Origin: Chitinophagaceae bacterium
Lineage (GTDB): Bacteria > Bacteroidota > Bacteroidia > Chitinophagales > UBA10324
Reading direction: 5' to 3'
Assembly (NCBI GenBank): GCA_947474435.1
Contig: CANJII010000006.1
Span: 60,501 to 124,500, forward strand
Length of the DNA: 64,000 nt
Below the pieces are notes generated by a model. It saw only the letters and a list, made by a program, of their open reading frames with translations, was not told where the DNA came from and searched no databases. Of the stretch, positions 35,051-42,543 are shown piece by piece (the stretch's first letter is position 1; each line of letters begins with the position of its first letter). A program made the translations under genes and the position numbers.

Positions 35051-35830
35051 TTATTCTAATTCGTATTCAATGAATTTTTTATTGATGATATAAAAATCAG
35101 TAGGTCGCTTTGTAAGCTTAGGTGGAATATCCCACTTTGCTTTCTTTTCATAAGTAGTTTGAACAGATGAAATCCAAAAATCATTATCAATAAAAATCTG
35201 TTTAACAAATTCCTTATCTTTTGATACAGCAAGATAGTTCCTGAATATAAGCGGGGTAGTTGCTCTGCTATAAGCAAGGATAGAATCTGTAGTTTTAAGC
35301 AATGGCATCTGTATGGAAAATTTAGCTATTTGATTGTATGAGTTAGGAGGAATCTGATTTGTTGGATTTTCCTTTTGTATTACAGTTACGCTGTTTTCAA
35401 TTCCTGTCAAAGTACTTACAGTATGATATTTACTATCAGTAATCAAATATGGATTTGAAGAATTGTATGTTGTTTTAGTTTGTCCGGTTTGCCATCCATC
35501 TGTCCGGAAAATTGTAGATGAATTTGTCGTACTCACAACTTTATCAGTCCAATATTCATTGCTATATCCATTGAAAATAAAATTGCAATTTCTCCAATTG
35601 ATATAAATAGGTTCACTCGTCTTATTGTAAATACTGAAATTTAAAATACCTCCTGATGCCCATAAGTCATAATCAATTCTCACCAAACTATCTTCATATC
35701 GGTATTTGTCTCCTTCAGTTTTTACAACTGAAGATTCTGTATGAAATACTTGTGTTGTTCGCAAAGAGTATCCACATGATGAAAATAGCATTATCAAAAC
35801 AATGACTGGAATAAAATTTTTACAGTTCAT
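35051..35830 (-). CDS. Lipoprotein of unknown function with duplicated promoter
   Basis: I chose ATG 35830 (259 residues) because it gives a lipoprotein signal peptide, MNCKNFIPVIVLIMLFSSCG, with lipobox Cys19; an upstream in-frame ATG at 35893 would read through the promoter repeat. The mature protein is beta-rich: ILNFSIYNKTSEPIYINWRN resembles proteins that carry a small Ig-like envelope domain. The rest, with many Thr and Ser residues, is not recognised. It is expressed from copy 2 of the 80-bp promoter-leader repeat. The next minus-strand genes (34790 onward) have copy 1, so the three genes are probably co-regulated. Confidence 0.7.
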   Translation of the reverse strand: MNCKNFIPVIVLIMLFSSCGYSLRTTQVFHTESSVVKTEGDKYRYEDSLVRIDYDLWASGGILNFSIYNKTSEPIYINWRNCNFIFNGYSNEYWTDKVVSTTNSSTIFRTDGWQTGQTKTTYNSSNPYLITDSKYHTVSTLTGIENSVTVIQKENPTNQIPPNSYNQIAKFSIQMPLLKTTDSILAYSRATTPLIFRNYLAVSKDKEFVKQIFIDNDFWISSVQTTYEKKAKWDIPPKLTKRPTDFYIINKKFIEYELE

Positions 35831-35855
35831 ACTTTTAGTTAGTTTTTTCCGCCTC

Positions 35856-35875
35856 AATTCGCATCCCCACGAACC
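35856..35875 (-). promoter_or_regulatory. Leader RNA hairpin, copy 2 (G-U paired)
   Basis: On the minus strand GGTTCGTG, loop GGGA, TGCGAATT can pair over all 8 positions through four Watson-Crick and four G-U pairs. The loop and left arm are identical to copy 1, while the right arm differs at four positions, each of which keeps pairing. Confidence 0.5.
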
Positions 35876-35943
35876 GAAACATTGCGCGACCAATATAACG
35901 CTATATACATAGCATCAAAAACTTACCGCCTTAACAACTCAGC
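35864..35943. repeat. 80-bp promoter-leader repeat, copy 2
   Basis: This is the second copy of the repeat at 34828-34907 (76 of 80 identical, all differences transitions). It contains the predicted promoter of the lipoprotein gene at 35051-35830. On its right it runs into gcctttgcgcga, which resembles a common dispersed extragenic motif. Confidence 0.85.
35890..35919 (-). promoter_or_regulatory. Predicted promoter with near-palindromic spacer, copy 2
   Basis: Read leftwards, TTTG (35919-35916) and TATATTGG (35897-35890) are separated by 18 bases. The spacer is acgctatatacatagcat on the plus strand, the copy 1 palindrome with two changes. The lipoprotein ATG lies 59 bases downstream, almost the same leader length as in copy 1. 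Confidence 0.6.
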
Positions 35944-36040
35944 GCCTTTGCGCGAGACCAAAATTTCTTCATGAACAAAACCACTTTGCATTTGAGCCGT
36001 TCGTTAATAAAACAGCAATTCGTTTTTGGTTTCTTTCGCA

Positions 36041-36048
36041 TAGCTTTG
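36041..36048 (+). promoter_or_regulatory. Probable -7 box for ccmE-ccmF
   Basis: TAGCTTTG matches TAnnTTTG exactly, 26 bases before the ccmE ATG. No good TTTG stands at the normal -33 distance, so the promoter is only partly supported. Confidence 0.5.
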
Positions 36049-36074
36049 GCGACGATAAAATTGATTTCGGTTAA

Positions 36075-36497
36075 ATGAAAAAAGCACATATCATTGGTTT
36101 GGGAATAATTGCAGTTGCCATAGGCATTATCATTTCCATGGCGAGCGATTACAGCAGCTACGAAACTTTTTCGTCGGCGAAACAAAAAACCGGAAAAGAT
36201 TTTCAGATAGTGGGTACTTTAGATAAATCGCATGAATTGGAATACGATGCCGCCAAAGACGCGAACTATTTTTCTTTTTACCTGAAAGATAAAAACGGCG
36301 ATGAATGCAAAGTGGTTTTTCATGGCAGCAAGCCGCAGGATTTTGAGCGCTCTGAATCCATTGTTCTCACCGGCAGAATGAACGGAGATTTTTTTGATGC
36401 CAAACATATTTTGATGAAGTGCCCGAGTAAGTATAAGAATGATAAGTTGGATGTAAATGGCACTCAGGAAGTAGATGCAACTCCCGAGAAATCATAA
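36075..36497 (+). CDS. ccmE: Cytochrome c maturation heme chaperone CcmE, CxxxY type
   Basis: The 140-residue protein has one N-terminal membrane anchor (about residues 4-22) and an OB-fold periplasmic domain (YETFSSAKQKTGKDFQIVGTL to HILMKCPSKYKND). CcmE takes heme from CcmC and hands it to the CcmFH ligase. Classical bacterial CcmE binds heme covalently through the His of an HxxxY motif. Here the equivalent segment is Cys116-Pro-Ser-Lys-Tyr120, the CxxxY form described from archaea and some anaerobes. Two genes of the pathway (ccmE, ccmF) are adjacent with a 69-base gap that contains a GC-rich hairpin; ccmA-D, G and H are absent from the window. Confidence 0.92.
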   Translation: MKKAHIIGLGIIAVAIGIIISMASDYSSYETFSSAKQKTGKDFQIVGTLDKSHELEYDAAKDANYFSFYLKDKNGDECKVVFHGSKPQDFERSESIVLTGRMNGDFFDAKHILMKCPSKYKNDKLDVNGTQEVDATPEKS

Positions 36498-36500
36498 AAG

Positions 36501-36526
36501 CCCCACCTGAATTTTCCCCTGTGGGG
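36501..36526 (+). other. GC-rich hairpin between ccmE and ccmF
   Basis: ccccac (36501-36506) pairs with gtgggg (36521-36526) around a 14-base loop. There is no following T-run, so it is more likely an mRNA processing or stability element, or a weak attenuator, than a full terminator. Confidence 0.45.
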
Positions 36527-36566
36527 ATGACTTTAATACAGACTATAAAAAATAACAATCACATAA

Positions 36567-39014
36567 ATGATATTTGAAAATGAATTAAGGTGGCCGGGAA
36601 TTGTGGGTCAGTTGTTTGTTATTACCGTTTTTGTTTCATCACTTTTATCGGCACTGACTTATTTTATTTCAGCGCAATCGAAAGATGAAATCATTCAAAA
36701 GTCATGGAAGCGGGTTTCACGAATGTTGTTTGCGGTTCAGGCCATTTCGGTAACCGGAATAGTGGTGGTGTTATATTACATCATTCATGAACATCGCTTC
36801 GAATATCATTATGCATGGGAGCACAGCAGCATGCAATTGCCCATGAAGTATTTGTTAGCCTGTTTCTGGGAAGGGCAGGAGGGAAGTTTTCTTTTGTGGA
36901 TGTGGTGGAATATGCTACTCGGTGCATTTTTGCTGTTTCGTGCAGGTAAAAAATGGGAAGCACCCGTGCTTTGCATTTTTATGGTGGTGCAGGCTTTCAT
37001 TGCTTCCATGTTGCTCGGAATTTATTTCTGGGATTACAGAGTCGGAAGCACTCCGTTCAGTTTGTTGCGTGATGTAATGGTAGGCGCTCCGATATTTCAA
37101 CGAGTAGATTATTTAAGTTTTATAAAAGATGGGAATGGATTGAATCCGCTGTTGCAGAATTACTGGATGGTGATTCATCCTCCGATTTTGTTTTTAGGAT
37201 TTGCCAGTACATTGGTTCCATTCGCTTATGCGATGGCTGCATTATGGAAAAAAGATTTTACAGGGTGGATAGATTCTGTTTTGCCGTGGACATTATTTTC
37301 AGGAGCTGTACTCGGCACCGGAATTATGATGGGTGGCGCATGGGCTTATGAGTCATTAACATTCGGTGGTTACTGGGCATGGGATCCGGTTGAAAATGCA
37401 TCGCTGGTTCCATGGTTAATTTTAGTTGGCGGCATTCACACCATGCTGGCATATAAAAAATCAGGTCACTCATTGCGCTCTACCTTTTTATTTTTTCTGC
37501 TTTCATTTATTCTTGTTCTCTATTCTACATTTTTAACGCGCAGCGGAATTCTCGGCAACAGCAGTGTGCATGCGTTCACTGATTTAGGTATGAGTGGTCA
37601 ATTGGTTTTTTATCTTTTGGGATTAACCATTCCGGCAATAATTCTTTTAGTAATCAACTGGAATAAAATTCCTGCACCCGAAAAAGAAGAAGCAATGGCT
37701 TCACGCGAGTTCTGGATTTTTGTAGGAGCGGGAATACTATTTATCTCCGCATTTCAAATCACACTTTATACTTCCATTCCGGTTTATGCGCCGCTTGTTA
37801 AATGGATTTCGCAATCAAAAATTAATATCGCACCACCAACCGAACCAATCGGAACTTACAACTCTTATCAGTTGCCGGTTGCAGTTCTGATTTTATTGCT
37901 TTCATCATTCGCATTGTATTTGAAATTCCGCAAGAGTGATCTGAAGCAATTTTATCGTCGCATGATTATCATCTCAGTCATCACTGTCATTTTTACTGTA
38001 CTCATTGCATGGATAGGTGATTTAACTTATCCTACTTATGTGGCATTATTGTTTGCTGCAGTGTTTTCCATTATTGCCAATCTATATTACATGTTTACGA
38101 TTGTAAAGGGAAAACATCGTTTGTACGGACCGGCACTTGCGCACTTAGGTTTTGGAATTTTTTTAATGGGTGTTTTAATATCTTCAGCAAACAAACACAC
38201 CATCAGCTTAAATTATCGCGGCATCGATTATGGAAAAAACTTTAATGATTTGGAATTGCACACCAATCAATACATGCCCAAAGACAGTCGCGAAAAAATG
38301 GGCAACTACTTTGCAACTTACATTGGCGATTCAACATCAGAACCCAATCATTATTACAAAGTATTATTTGAGCGATTGGATACCACTACCAATGAAGTGA
38401 AAGAAAAGTTTATTCTACATCCGAATGCACAGATAAATCCGAAGATGGGTTTGATTTCAAGTCCTGATACTCGACACTATTGGGATCATGATGTATATAC
38501 TCATGTGACCACCGTTCCTGAAAAAAGTAATACCGATGAAACAACGGATGATGAAAAATTCATTGAACATCAGATTGCAAAAGGCGATACTGTTTTCACA
38601 AGTAAAAGTTATGTGGTTTTGGAAAATGTAGAAAAAGTAGAGAAAAGTGATAAAGTGAATCTGGAGGAAGGCGATTTATGTGTTGGGGCAAAACTTCATA
38701 TATTTCCAATGACCGGAAAAGATTACATGGTTGAACCTCTTTATTTAATTCAAGGCGGACAAGCAATGAGTATAAATGATAAAGTGGATGAACTCGGATT
38801 AATATTTCGTTTGACAAAAATTATTCCTGACCAGAACAAAGTGCAGATTGATATTGCCGAAATAAAACCCGAACAGCAATACATTGTAATGAAAGCACAA
38901 GTGTTTCCATTTATCAATTTGGTTTGGTTGGGAATTATTATGACTGTTGCCGGATTTTTGGTGAGTTTGTTTCGGGTGTTTCAAAAGAAAAAATCAGTAG
39001 GCAGTATTCAGTAG
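36567..39014 (+). CDS. ccmF: Cytochrome c biogenesis protein CcmF (CcsA-type heme lyase)
   Basis: The 815-residue polytopic inner-membrane protein has about 13-15 helices and one large periplasmic region (about residues 545-780). The tryptophan-rich heme-handling motif lies near residue 268: GGYWAWDPVENASLVPW. Conserved His residues flank it (VIHPPILFLG, GGIHTML). With CcmE it ligates heme to apocytochromes. It reads directly from ccmE. The C-terminal residues SVGSIQ and the TAG stop are encoded by the first units of a CAGTAGG heptamer array that continues past the gene, so the end of the protein has drifted by repeat growth. Confidence 0.94.
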   Translation: MIFENELRWPGIVGQLFVITVFVSSLLSALTYFISAQSKDEIIQKSWKRVSRMLFAVQAISVTGIVVVLYYIIHEHRFEYHYAWEHSSMQLPMKYLLACFWEGQEGSFLLWMWWNMLLGAFLLFRAGKKWEAPVLCIFMVVQAFIASMLLGIYFWDYRVGSTPFSLLRDVMVGAPIFQRVDYLSFIKDGNGLNPLLQNYWMVIHPPILFLGFASTLVPFAYAMAALWKKDFTGWIDSVLPWTLFSGAVLGTGIMMGGAWAYESLTFGGYWAWDPVENASLVPWLILVGGIHTMLAYKKSGHSLRSTFLFFLLSFILVLYSTFLTRSGILGNSSVHAFTDLGMSGQLVFYLLGLTIPAIILLVINWNKIPAPEKEEAMASREFWIFVGAGILFISAFQITLYTSIPVYAPLVKWISQSKINIAPPTEPIGTYNSYQLPVAVLILLLSSFALYLKFRKSDLKQFYRRMIIISVITVIFTVLIAWIGDLTYPTYVALLFAAVFSIIANLYYMFTIVKGKHRLYGPALAHLGFGIFLMGVLISSANKHTISLNYRGIDYGKNFNDLELHTNQYMPKDSREKMGNYFATYIGDSTSEPNHYYKVLFERLDTTTNEVKEKFILHPNAQINPKMGLISSPDTRHYWDHDVYTHVTTVPEKSNTDETTDDEKFIEHQIAKGDTVFTSKSYVVLENVEKVEKSDKVNLEEGDLCVGAKLHIFPMTGKDYMVEPLYLIQGGQAMSINDKVDELGLIFRLTKIIPDQNKVQIDIAEIKPEQQYIVMKAQVFPFINLVWLGIIMTVAGFLVSLFRVFQKKKSVGSIQ

Positions 39015-39036
39015 GCAGTAAGCAGAAGGCAGTTTT
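38995..39036. repeat. Heptamer array (CAGTAGG type) at the ccmF 3' end
   Basis: Six 7-base units read cagtagg, cagtatt, cagtagg, cagtaag, cagaagg, cagtttt. The first three provide the last codons and the TAG stop of ccmF. Related arrays occur at 51853-51887 and 63047-63074. Confidence 0.85.
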
Positions 39037-39110
39037 TCTTCAAAAAAAATAATTACCTGTTTTTCTTTTGTATGAATTCAAAATCCGTTGTGCAAATAAA
39101 AAAAATCAGA

Positions 39111-39869
39111 ATGTATAAGATTGCAATTATCGGATATGGTAATCTTGGTTTTCATTTAGTCAATCATTTATCAGAAGCCGGTCACATTATCACACAGGTT
39201 TTTACGAGAGATAAATCCAAGACGCGGATTTCTAAATATAAAATTGATTTTATTGATGATTTGAATTTATTGAATTCGGATGCCGATGTATATTTTATTC
39301 CCGTGAAAGATGATGCATTGAATGAAGTGGCCAGACTACTTTCGTTAAGGGGAAAAATTGTTGCACACTGTTCCGCAAGCGTGGAGATGACTGTTTTAAA
39401 AAACAGCACAGAAAATTTCGGCGTGTTTTATCCTCTTCAAACATTTTCAAGGGAAGTGGAAGTTGATTTTAAAAATATTCCGATACTTATTGAAGGAGTG
39501 AATAAAAAAACTATTTCAGTACTGAAAGAAATTGCGTCATCACTCTCTGATGAAGTGATTGAAGTAAATCAGCAACAACGATTGGCAGTTCATGTGGCTG
39601 CTGTTTTTGCAAATAATTTCTCTAATTATTTATTTTCTGTTGCCGAAGAAATTCTAAAGAAGGAAAATATTTCCTATAAAATTCTATTGCCGTTAATTGA
39701 AGAAACTGTTCGTAAAGTAAAAGAACATGCACCATCAAAAAGTCAAACCGGCCCGGCAAAAAGAGAAGATGATAAAACCATTCAGAAACATTTGAAATTT
39801 CTTTCGAATAAAAAAGAATTGAAAAATTTGTACTCTATCATTACTGAACAGATAAAATCAAAAAAATAA
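39111..39869 (+). CDS. Rossmann-fold DUF2520 oxidoreductase-like protein
   Basis: Start ATG 39111 (252 residues) gives the dinucleotide-binding motif IAIIGYGNLGFHLV right at the N-terminus; a start 39 bases upstream adds only a polar tail. The Rossmann domain (about residues 1-125, with IVAHCSASVEM) resembles 6-phosphogluconate dehydrogenase/ProC types. The C-terminal domain (about 130-250) is DUF2520, with NQQQRLAVHVAAVFANNFSN and GPAKREDDKTI. The substrate is unknown. In this phylum it typically sits beside a KdsC-like phosphatase, as here, 127 bases downstream across an inverted repeat element. Confidence 0.82.
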   Translation: MYKIAIIGYGNLGFHLVNHLSEAGHIITQVFTRDKSKTRISKYKIDFIDDLNLLNSDADVYFIPVKDDALNEVARLLSLRGKIVAHCSASVEMTVLKNSTENFGVFYPLQTFSREVEVDFKNIPILIEGVNKKTISVLKEIASSLSDEVIEVNQQQRLAVHVAAVFANNFSNYLFSVAEEILKKENISYKILLPLIEETVRKVKEHAPSKSQTGPAKREDDKTIQKHLKFLSNKKELKNLYSIITEQIKSKK

Positions 39870-39875
39870 ATTTGC

Positions 39876-39969
39876 TGTCACTCTGAACCTGTCGATGGAA
39901 CATTCCGGATCTCAAATCGGAAAGGGTGGTCAATGCACTTGCGCATCCTTCGACAAGCTCAGGATGACA
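39876..39969. repeat. MITE-like imperfect inverted repeat element
   Basis: Left end 39876-39899 (tgtcactctgaacctgtcga...) and right end 39946-39969 (tccttcgacaagctcaggat...) are inverted copies agreeing at 19 of 24 positions. They enclose about 46 bases with a small internal stem (ccgga/tcgg). A single-arm relative occurs at 33421-33444. No coding capacity is present. Confidence 0.75.
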
Positions 39970-39996
39970 AAACCGCTAATCATCAAATCATCATAA

Positions 39997-40503
39997 ATGG
40001 CCAACCATCCCTTCCTCTCAAAACTAAAAACAGTAAAAGCCATAGTTATGGATGTTGACGGCGTGCTGACTGATGGTTCGTTAATTATAAATGAAGATGG
40101 AAACGAATTGCGAACCATGAATATTCGCGATGGATACGCCATACAATTAGCTGTAAAAAAAGGAATTGAGTTGTGTGTTATTTCAGGAGGAAATTCAGAA
40201 GGTGTAAAAATCAGATTACACAAACTTGGCGTGCAAACAATTTTTGCAGGCATCACCGATAAGAAAGATACTTTCCTTCACTGGCTTCAACAAAAAAATC
40301 TGAAACCTGAGGAAGTGGGTTATATCGGAGATGATATGCTTGATATTGAAGCGATGAAACTTGCCGGAATAAAATGTTGCCCTGCTGATGCGTGTAATGA
40401 AATCATTTCTATCTGCGAATATGTTTCTGCATTTGGCGGAGGCAAAGGTTGTGTTCGTGATGTGATAGAAAAAACCCTGAAGTTGCAGGGAAAATGGGAG
40501 TAG
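39997..40503 (+). CDS. kdsC: 3-deoxy-D-manno-octulosonate 8-phosphate phosphatase (KdsC family)
   Basis: The 168-residue HAD-family (type C0) phosphatase carries the nucleophile motif DVDGVLTDGS (Asp21/Asp23), the Ser motif VISGGNS, the Lys in TDKKDT and the metal motif YIGDDMLDIEAM. It releases phosphate from KDO 8-phosphate on the way to LPS KDO, acting as a cytosolic tetramer. The small cap-less size is typical. It follows the DUF2520 gene and precedes the nuoLMN promoter. Related sugar phosphatases such as CMP-neuraminate-associated HADs share the motifs, so KdsC is the most probable, not the only, assignment. Confidence 0.88.
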   Translation: MANHPFLSKLKTVKAIVMDVDGVLTDGSLIINEDGNELRTMNIRDGYAIQLAVKKGIELCVISGGNSEGVKIRLHKLGVQTIFAGITDKKDTFLHWLQQKNLKPEEVGYIGDDMLDIEAMKLAGIKCCPADACNEIISICEYVSAFGGGKGCVRDVIEKTLKLQGKWE

Positions 40504-40578
40504 AAATTATTTTAAATGCTGAGTCTTTATCCTCGCCAATAATTTAGAATTGGAATTAATAATTCTGCGTTTTATCAT

Positions 40579-40609
40579 ATTGCATCTGTGACCTGTATTA
40601 TTAGTTTTG
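40579..40609 (+). promoter_or_regulatory. Promoter of nuoLMN
   Basis: ATTG (40579-40582) and TAGTTTTG (40602-40609) are separated by 19 bases, a good phylum-type promoter. The nuoL ATG follows 20 bases after the -7 box, so nuoLMN is probably a transcript separate from kdsC. Confidence 0.65.
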
Positions 40610-40628
40610 TCGCGCACAAAAAAACAGG

Positions 40629-42542
40629 ATGACAGAATTAGTATGGTTAGTGCCGTTGCTCCCCTTAATTGGTTTCATCATTAATGGTTTGGGATTCGGC
40701 AAAATATCAAAAAACCTAGCAACAATTATTGGTTGCGGTTCTGTTTTGCTTTCATTTATTATTGCCGCCGGAATTTTTTATGAAGACCTCGGCCGCAGCG
40801 GAGCAGCTGTTCAGAAAACATATTTCACCTGGATAACTGCCGGAAATTTCTCCGTTGATTTTTCATTTTTAGTTGATCGCCTCAGCATAATCATGATGCT
40901 GATAGTAACAGGTGTTGGTTTACTCATTCACATTTATTCAGCGGGTTACATGAGTCACGATGAAGGTTTCGGTAAATTTTTCGCTTACATGAATTTTTTC
41001 ATGTTTAACATGCTGGTGTTGGTGCTCGGTGCAAATTATGTGATGCTGTTTATTGGTTGGGAAGGAGTGGGGTTGTGTTCTTATTTGTTAATTGGTTTCT
41101 GGTACAAGAATCACGATTACACAGCCGCGGCAAACAAGGCATTCATTATGAACCGCATTGGAGATCTTGGATTTTTATTAGGAATATTTTTAATATTCAA
41201 AACTTTCGGTACTTCTGATTTCATTTCGGTGTTTAATGGTGCAAGAAGTTTTTCTTCAGGCGATACTACCATCGCACTCATTACACTTTTCCTTTTCATT
41301 GGTGCTATGGGCAAAAGTGCGCAGATACCTCTCTTTACCTGGCTACCCGATGCAATGGCAGGGCCTACTCCTGTGAGCGCGCTCATTCACGCAGCTACAA
41401 TGGTGACTGCAGGTATATACATGATTGCGCGTTCAAACATTATGTATGCGCTTGCACCTTCAACAAGTGAGTTCGTTGCAGTAATTGGAGCGCTCACCGC
41501 TTTGATGGCTGGAATTATCGCGCTCACTCAAACTGATATTAAAAAAGTGTTAGCGTATTCTACAGTCAGTCAATTGGGATACATGTTTGTAGCCCTCGGT
41601 GTCACTGCATATTCAGGTGCCATGTTTCATGTAATGACACATGCATTTTTCAAAGCGCTTTTATTTCTCGGAGCAGGAAGTGTGATTCACGCCATGAGCG
41701 GCGAACAAAACATGCGCAAGATGGGCGGGCTACGGAAACATTTGCCAATCACATTCATCACAATGGCCATTGCAACATTGGCTATTGCAGGCTTTCCACC
41801 GTTCGCGGGTTTCTTTTCGAAAGATGAAATTTTATCTGCTGCATATTCTCATTCCATGTTTTTGTTTGTGATATTGGCTGTTACTTCAGTGCTCACTGCA
41901 TTGTATATGTTCCGCTTGTTCTTTCTCACATTCTTCGGTGAGTTTCGTGGAACTAAACATCAACTCGAACACATTCACGAATCTCCAAAATCAATGACTG
42001 TTCCACTGATGATATTGATGGTGCTTTCAGCAGTTGGCGGTTTCTTCGGAATACCGGAAGCATTGGGAGGAAAACATTTTCTCAGTGAATATTTTGCTCC
42101 AGTGTTTGGAGGAAATACAAGAATACAATCGCACGAAGTTTCTCATTTGTTTGAGTATGGATTAATGATAGTTTCAATAGTGTTCATCATTTTTATTTAT
42201 CAGTTTATTAAGAAGCGCTACGATAAAAAAGTAATTGAGAAGAGCATTGAAGAATCGAAAATGAGTTTTTGGTACAAACTTTCGCTTCACAAATTTTATG
42301 TGGATGAATTGTATTACAGAATAATTGTGAAGCCGTTGAACGGCATGAGTAATTTCTTTTTCCATTCAATAGAGAAAAAGGTTATTGATGGAGCCGTGAA
42401 TGGTGGCGGACAAACAATTTATTTTTTCAGTTCCATGTTAAAGAATCTGCAAAGCGGCAACATCGGTTTTTATGTTTTAATGATGGTGATAGGAATTGTG
42501 GCGATACTTTTTTTCTCACTGGTAAATACAATCAACTTCTGA
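40629..42542 (+). CDS. nuoL: NADH-quinone oxidoreductase subunit L
   Basis: The 637-residue antiporter-like subunit of complex I has about 16 membrane helices. The conserved core includes LFIGWEGVGLCSYLLIGFW (with the key Glu), then KSAQIPLFTWLPDAMAGPTP and THAFFKALLFLGAGSVIH (with the conserved Lys/His). The C-terminus has the long lateral helix and a final anchor typical of NuoL. It pumps protons during NADH oxidation. It is first in a three-gene operon (L-M-N). The gene before it is kdsC, so nuoA-K are not adjacent. Confidence 0.96.
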   Translation: MTELVWLVPLLPLIGFIINGLGFGKISKNLATIIGCGSVLLSFIIAAGIFYEDLGRSGAAVQKTYFTWITAGNFSVDFSFLVDRLSIIMMLIVTGVGLLIHIYSAGYMSHDEGFGKFFAYMNFFMFNMLVLVLGANYVMLFIGWEGVGLCSYLLIGFWYKNHDYTAAANKAFIMNRIGDLGFLLGIFLIFKTFGTSDFISVFNGARSFSSGDTTIALITLFLFIGAMGKSAQIPLFTWLPDAMAGPTPVSALIHAATMVTAGIYMIARSNIMYALAPSTSEFVAVIGALTALMAGIIALTQTDIKKVLAYSTVSQLGYMFVALGVTAYSGAMFHVMTHAFFKALLFLGAGSVIHAMSGEQNMRKMGGLRKHLPITFITMAIATLAIAGFPPFAGFFSKDEILSAAYSHSMFLFVILAVTSVLTALYMFRLFFLTFFGEFRGTKHQLEHIHESPKSMTVPLMILMVLSAVGGFFGIPEALGGKHFLSEYFAPVFGGNTRIQSHEVSHLFEYGLMIVSIVFIIFIYQFIKKRYDKKVIEKSIEESKMSFWYKLSLHKFYVDELYYRIIVKPLNGMSNFFFHSIEKKVIDGAVNGGGQTIYFFSSMLKNLQSGNIGFYVLMMVIGIVAILFFSLVNTINF

Positions 42543-42543
42543 T

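Noticed and set aside
38995..39036. CRISPR-like tandem array
   Set aside because: Seven-base units without spacers and without cas genes; it is a tandem microsatellite.
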